Assembly: GCA_023437865.1 (NCBI GenBank)
Contig: JAEZFE010000095.1
Location: 1 to 5,532 of the forward strand
Reading direction: 5' to 3'
DNA from: Pseudomonadota bacterium
Lineage (GTDB): Bacteria > Pseudomonadota > Alphaproteobacteria > Rhodospirillales > Magnetospirillaceae
DNA: 5,532 nucleotides
Position numbers and translations under genes: made by a program. Shown piece by piece: positions 4,119-5,532 of this stretch. The notes beneath the pieces are model-generated. The model did no database searches. It worked only from the letters and a program-made list of their open reading frames with translations, and was not told the origin of the DNA. Position 1 is the stretch's first letter. Each line of letters opens with the position of its first letter.

Positions 4119-5532
4119 TCACTCCTCCGCCACCAGCGCTTCGGCACTGGCCCTGGGGCGCCGGGCGGCGGCAGGGCCGGGCGACAGGGTGGGGCCCTTG
4201 CGGACGTATTTGACCAGCAGGAACAGGTCGACCACCAGCAGCGACGAGTAAAACAGCACAAAGGCGGCCAGCGAGGTCCATACCTGAGTGGTGCTGACCG
4301 AGGAGGCCGACAGGAAGGTCGGCAATACGCCGTCGATGGTCCAGGGCTGGCGGCCATGCTCGGCGACGAACCAGCCCACTTCGTTAGCGACCCATGGCAG
4401 CGGCAGGCTGAGGAACGCCAGCCGCAGTAGCCAACGTTTGTCGAACCTGCGGATGGTGCTGGCCCACAGGCACAATGCGAACAGGGTGATGAACCAGAAC
4501 CCGCACGCCACCATGACGCGGAACGTCCAGAACAACGGCGCCACGCTGGGCACCGTGTCCAGTGCGGCGCGGCGGATCTGCTCTGGCGTCGCCTTGCGCG
4601 GATCGTCCACGTAGCGGCGCAGCAGCAGGCCGAAGCCCATATCGTTCACGTGCGCCTGCAAGTCTTCGCGCGCGGCACGGTCGTCGCGGTTGGCGCGCAA
4701 TCGCTCAAGTGCGTCGATGGCGCGGATGCCGCTTTTCACCCGATACTCATTGATCTCGACCAGATCACGGATGCCGGGCAGGGTCTCGCTGACCGAGCGG
4801 GTAGCGATCAGCCCCAGCACCCAGGGGATGTGGATGGCGGCGCCGGTCTCCATCTTTTCCTGGTCGGGGAAGCCGAACAGGGTGAACGGGGCGGGGGCCG
4901 GTTCGGTGTCCCACATGGCCTCCATGGCGGCGATCTTCATCTTCTGGTGCTCGCCCGCCACGTAGCCTGATTCGTCGCCCAGCACCACCGAGGACAGGGA
5001 CGCCGCCATGCCGAAGGCCGAGGCCACGGCGAAACTGCGCTTGGCGAAGTCCACGTGACGGCGCTTGAGCAGGAACCAGGCGGAAATCGACAGCACGAAC
5101 ATGGCGCCGGTAACATAGCCGCCGCTGACGGTATGGACGAATTTGGCCTGGGCGACCGGGTTGAAGAACACTTCGCCCAGCGACGCCAGTTCCATGCGCA
5201 TGGTGTCGGGGTTGAAGATTGCGCCCACCGGGTTCTGCATCCAGGCGTTGGCTACCAGGATCCACATGGCCGACATCGACGACCCCAGGGCCACCAGCCA
5301 GGTGACGAGCAGGTGGACCGGCGGCTTCAGCTTGTCCCAGCCGAAGAAGAACAGGCCGACGAAGGTGCTTTCGAGGAAAAACGCGGTCAGCCCCTCCAGC
5401 GCCAGCGGGGCGCCGAAGATGTCGCCGACGAAATGCGAGTAATAGGCCCAGTTGGTGCCGAACTGGAATTCCATGGTGATGCCGGTGGCGACCCCCATGG
5501 CGAAGTTGATGCCGAACAGCTTGCCCCAGAAC
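4119..5532 (-). CDS. cydA: cytochrome bd ubiquinol oxidase subunit I (CydA), N-terminus outside window
   Basis: The visible 470 residues begin FWGKLFGINFAMGVATG, corresponding to about residue 54 of E. coli CydA, so some 53 residues, including the haem b595 ligand His19, lie beyond the right edge. CydA binds haems b558, b595 and d and carries the quinol site. Aligned to E. coli by eye, visible conserved residues include Glu99 and Glu107 (in LEGLTAFFLEST), His186 (VHTVSGGYVTG) and Met393 of haem b558 (FRVMVACG, with Arg391). Also present are Lys252 and Glu257 in the Q-loop (HQKMKIAAMEAMW) and the GRQPW motif containing Arg448 with Glu445 just before it. The loop from GDESGY to GFGLLLRRY is long, so this is the long-Q-loop (bd-I-like) type rather than the short-loop CIO type. 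The last ~25 residues are a low-complexity Ala/Pro/Arg tail. It is followed by cydB and cydX in one probable operon; its promoter is outside the window. Confidence 0.98.
   Translation of the reverse strand, partial: FWGKLFGINFAMGVATGITMEFQFGTNWAYYSHFVGDIFGAPLALEGLTAFFLESTFVGLFFFGWDKLKPPVHLLVTWLVALGSSMSAMWILVANAWMQNPVGAIFNPDTMRMELASLGEVFFNPVAQAKFVHTVSGGYVTGAMFVLSISAWFLLKRRHVDFAKRSFAVASAFGMAASLSSVVLGDESGYVAGEHQKMKIAAMEAMWDTEPAPAPFTLFGFPDQEKMETGAAIHIPWVLGLIATRSVSETLPGIRDLVEINEYRVKSGIRAIDALERLRANRDDRAAREDLQAHVNDMGFGLLLRRYVDDPRKATPEQIRRAALDTVPSVAPLFWTFRVMVACGFWFITLFALCLWASTIRRFDKRWLLRLAFLSLPLPWVANEVGWFVAEHGRQPWTIDGVLPTFLSASSVSTTQVWTSLAAFVLFYSSLLVVDLFLLVKYVRKGPTLSPGPAAARRPRASAEALVAEE

Noticed and set aside
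4115..4357. N-terminal extension of the cydB frame (81 codons)
   Set aside because: It overlaps cydA out of frame. CydB homologues begin at the DYEVLR region, and the ATG at 4114 has a good ribosome binding site.
4750..4767. TTGAT...ATCA resembling an FNR site
   Set aside because: It lies in the middle of cydA, and the 9-nt spacing is wrong (FNR sites have 4 nt).

Overview
The window looks like chromosomal DNA of a GC-rich proteobacterium. High GC at third codon positions and the mix of genes would fit an alphaproteobacterium of the Rhodospirillales / Magnetospirillum kind, but that placement is inferred from style only. No insertion sequence, phage gene, CRISPR array, tRNA or rRNA was recognised.

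Left part (1-1581): the C-terminal 239 residues of a LysR-type transcriptional regulator run rightward, and a Tat-type exported M48 zinc metallopeptidase runs leftward into it. Both genes end on the same CTAG tetranucleotide, so they converge with no intergenic DNA.

Middle part (1582-2819): a gene-poor stretch with small elements. From 1582 to 2004 there is no convincing gene, but the + strand holds a cluster of inverted repeats that can form a compact, possibly pseudoknotted RNA with faint glycine-riboswitch-like sequence boxes. Next is a 100-residue three-helix membrane protein (2005-2307). Its last 25 codons change composition and contain a perfect TATAAT box and a 9-bp direct repeat. The 2308-2676 stretch ends in a perfect 8-bp hairpin whose 3' arm covers the Shine-Dalgarno of a 35-residue single-helix membrane peptide (2677-2784).

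Right part (2820-5532, minus strand): a cytochrome bd quinol oxidase operon, cydA (N-terminus beyond the window), cydB and the small-subunit gene cydX. The genes are spaced by 4 and 11 nt, so they are probably one transcript. CydA has the long Q-loop of the E. coli bd-I type and all the haem and quinol residues that fall within the window. The complex oxidises quinol and reduces O2 to water at the cytoplasmic membrane, supporting respiration at low oxygen.

Most interesting: the 35-aa membrane peptide with a self-sequestered ribosome binding site, lying tail-to-tail with cydX. The structured 423-nt leader and the easily missed GTG-started cydX come next.
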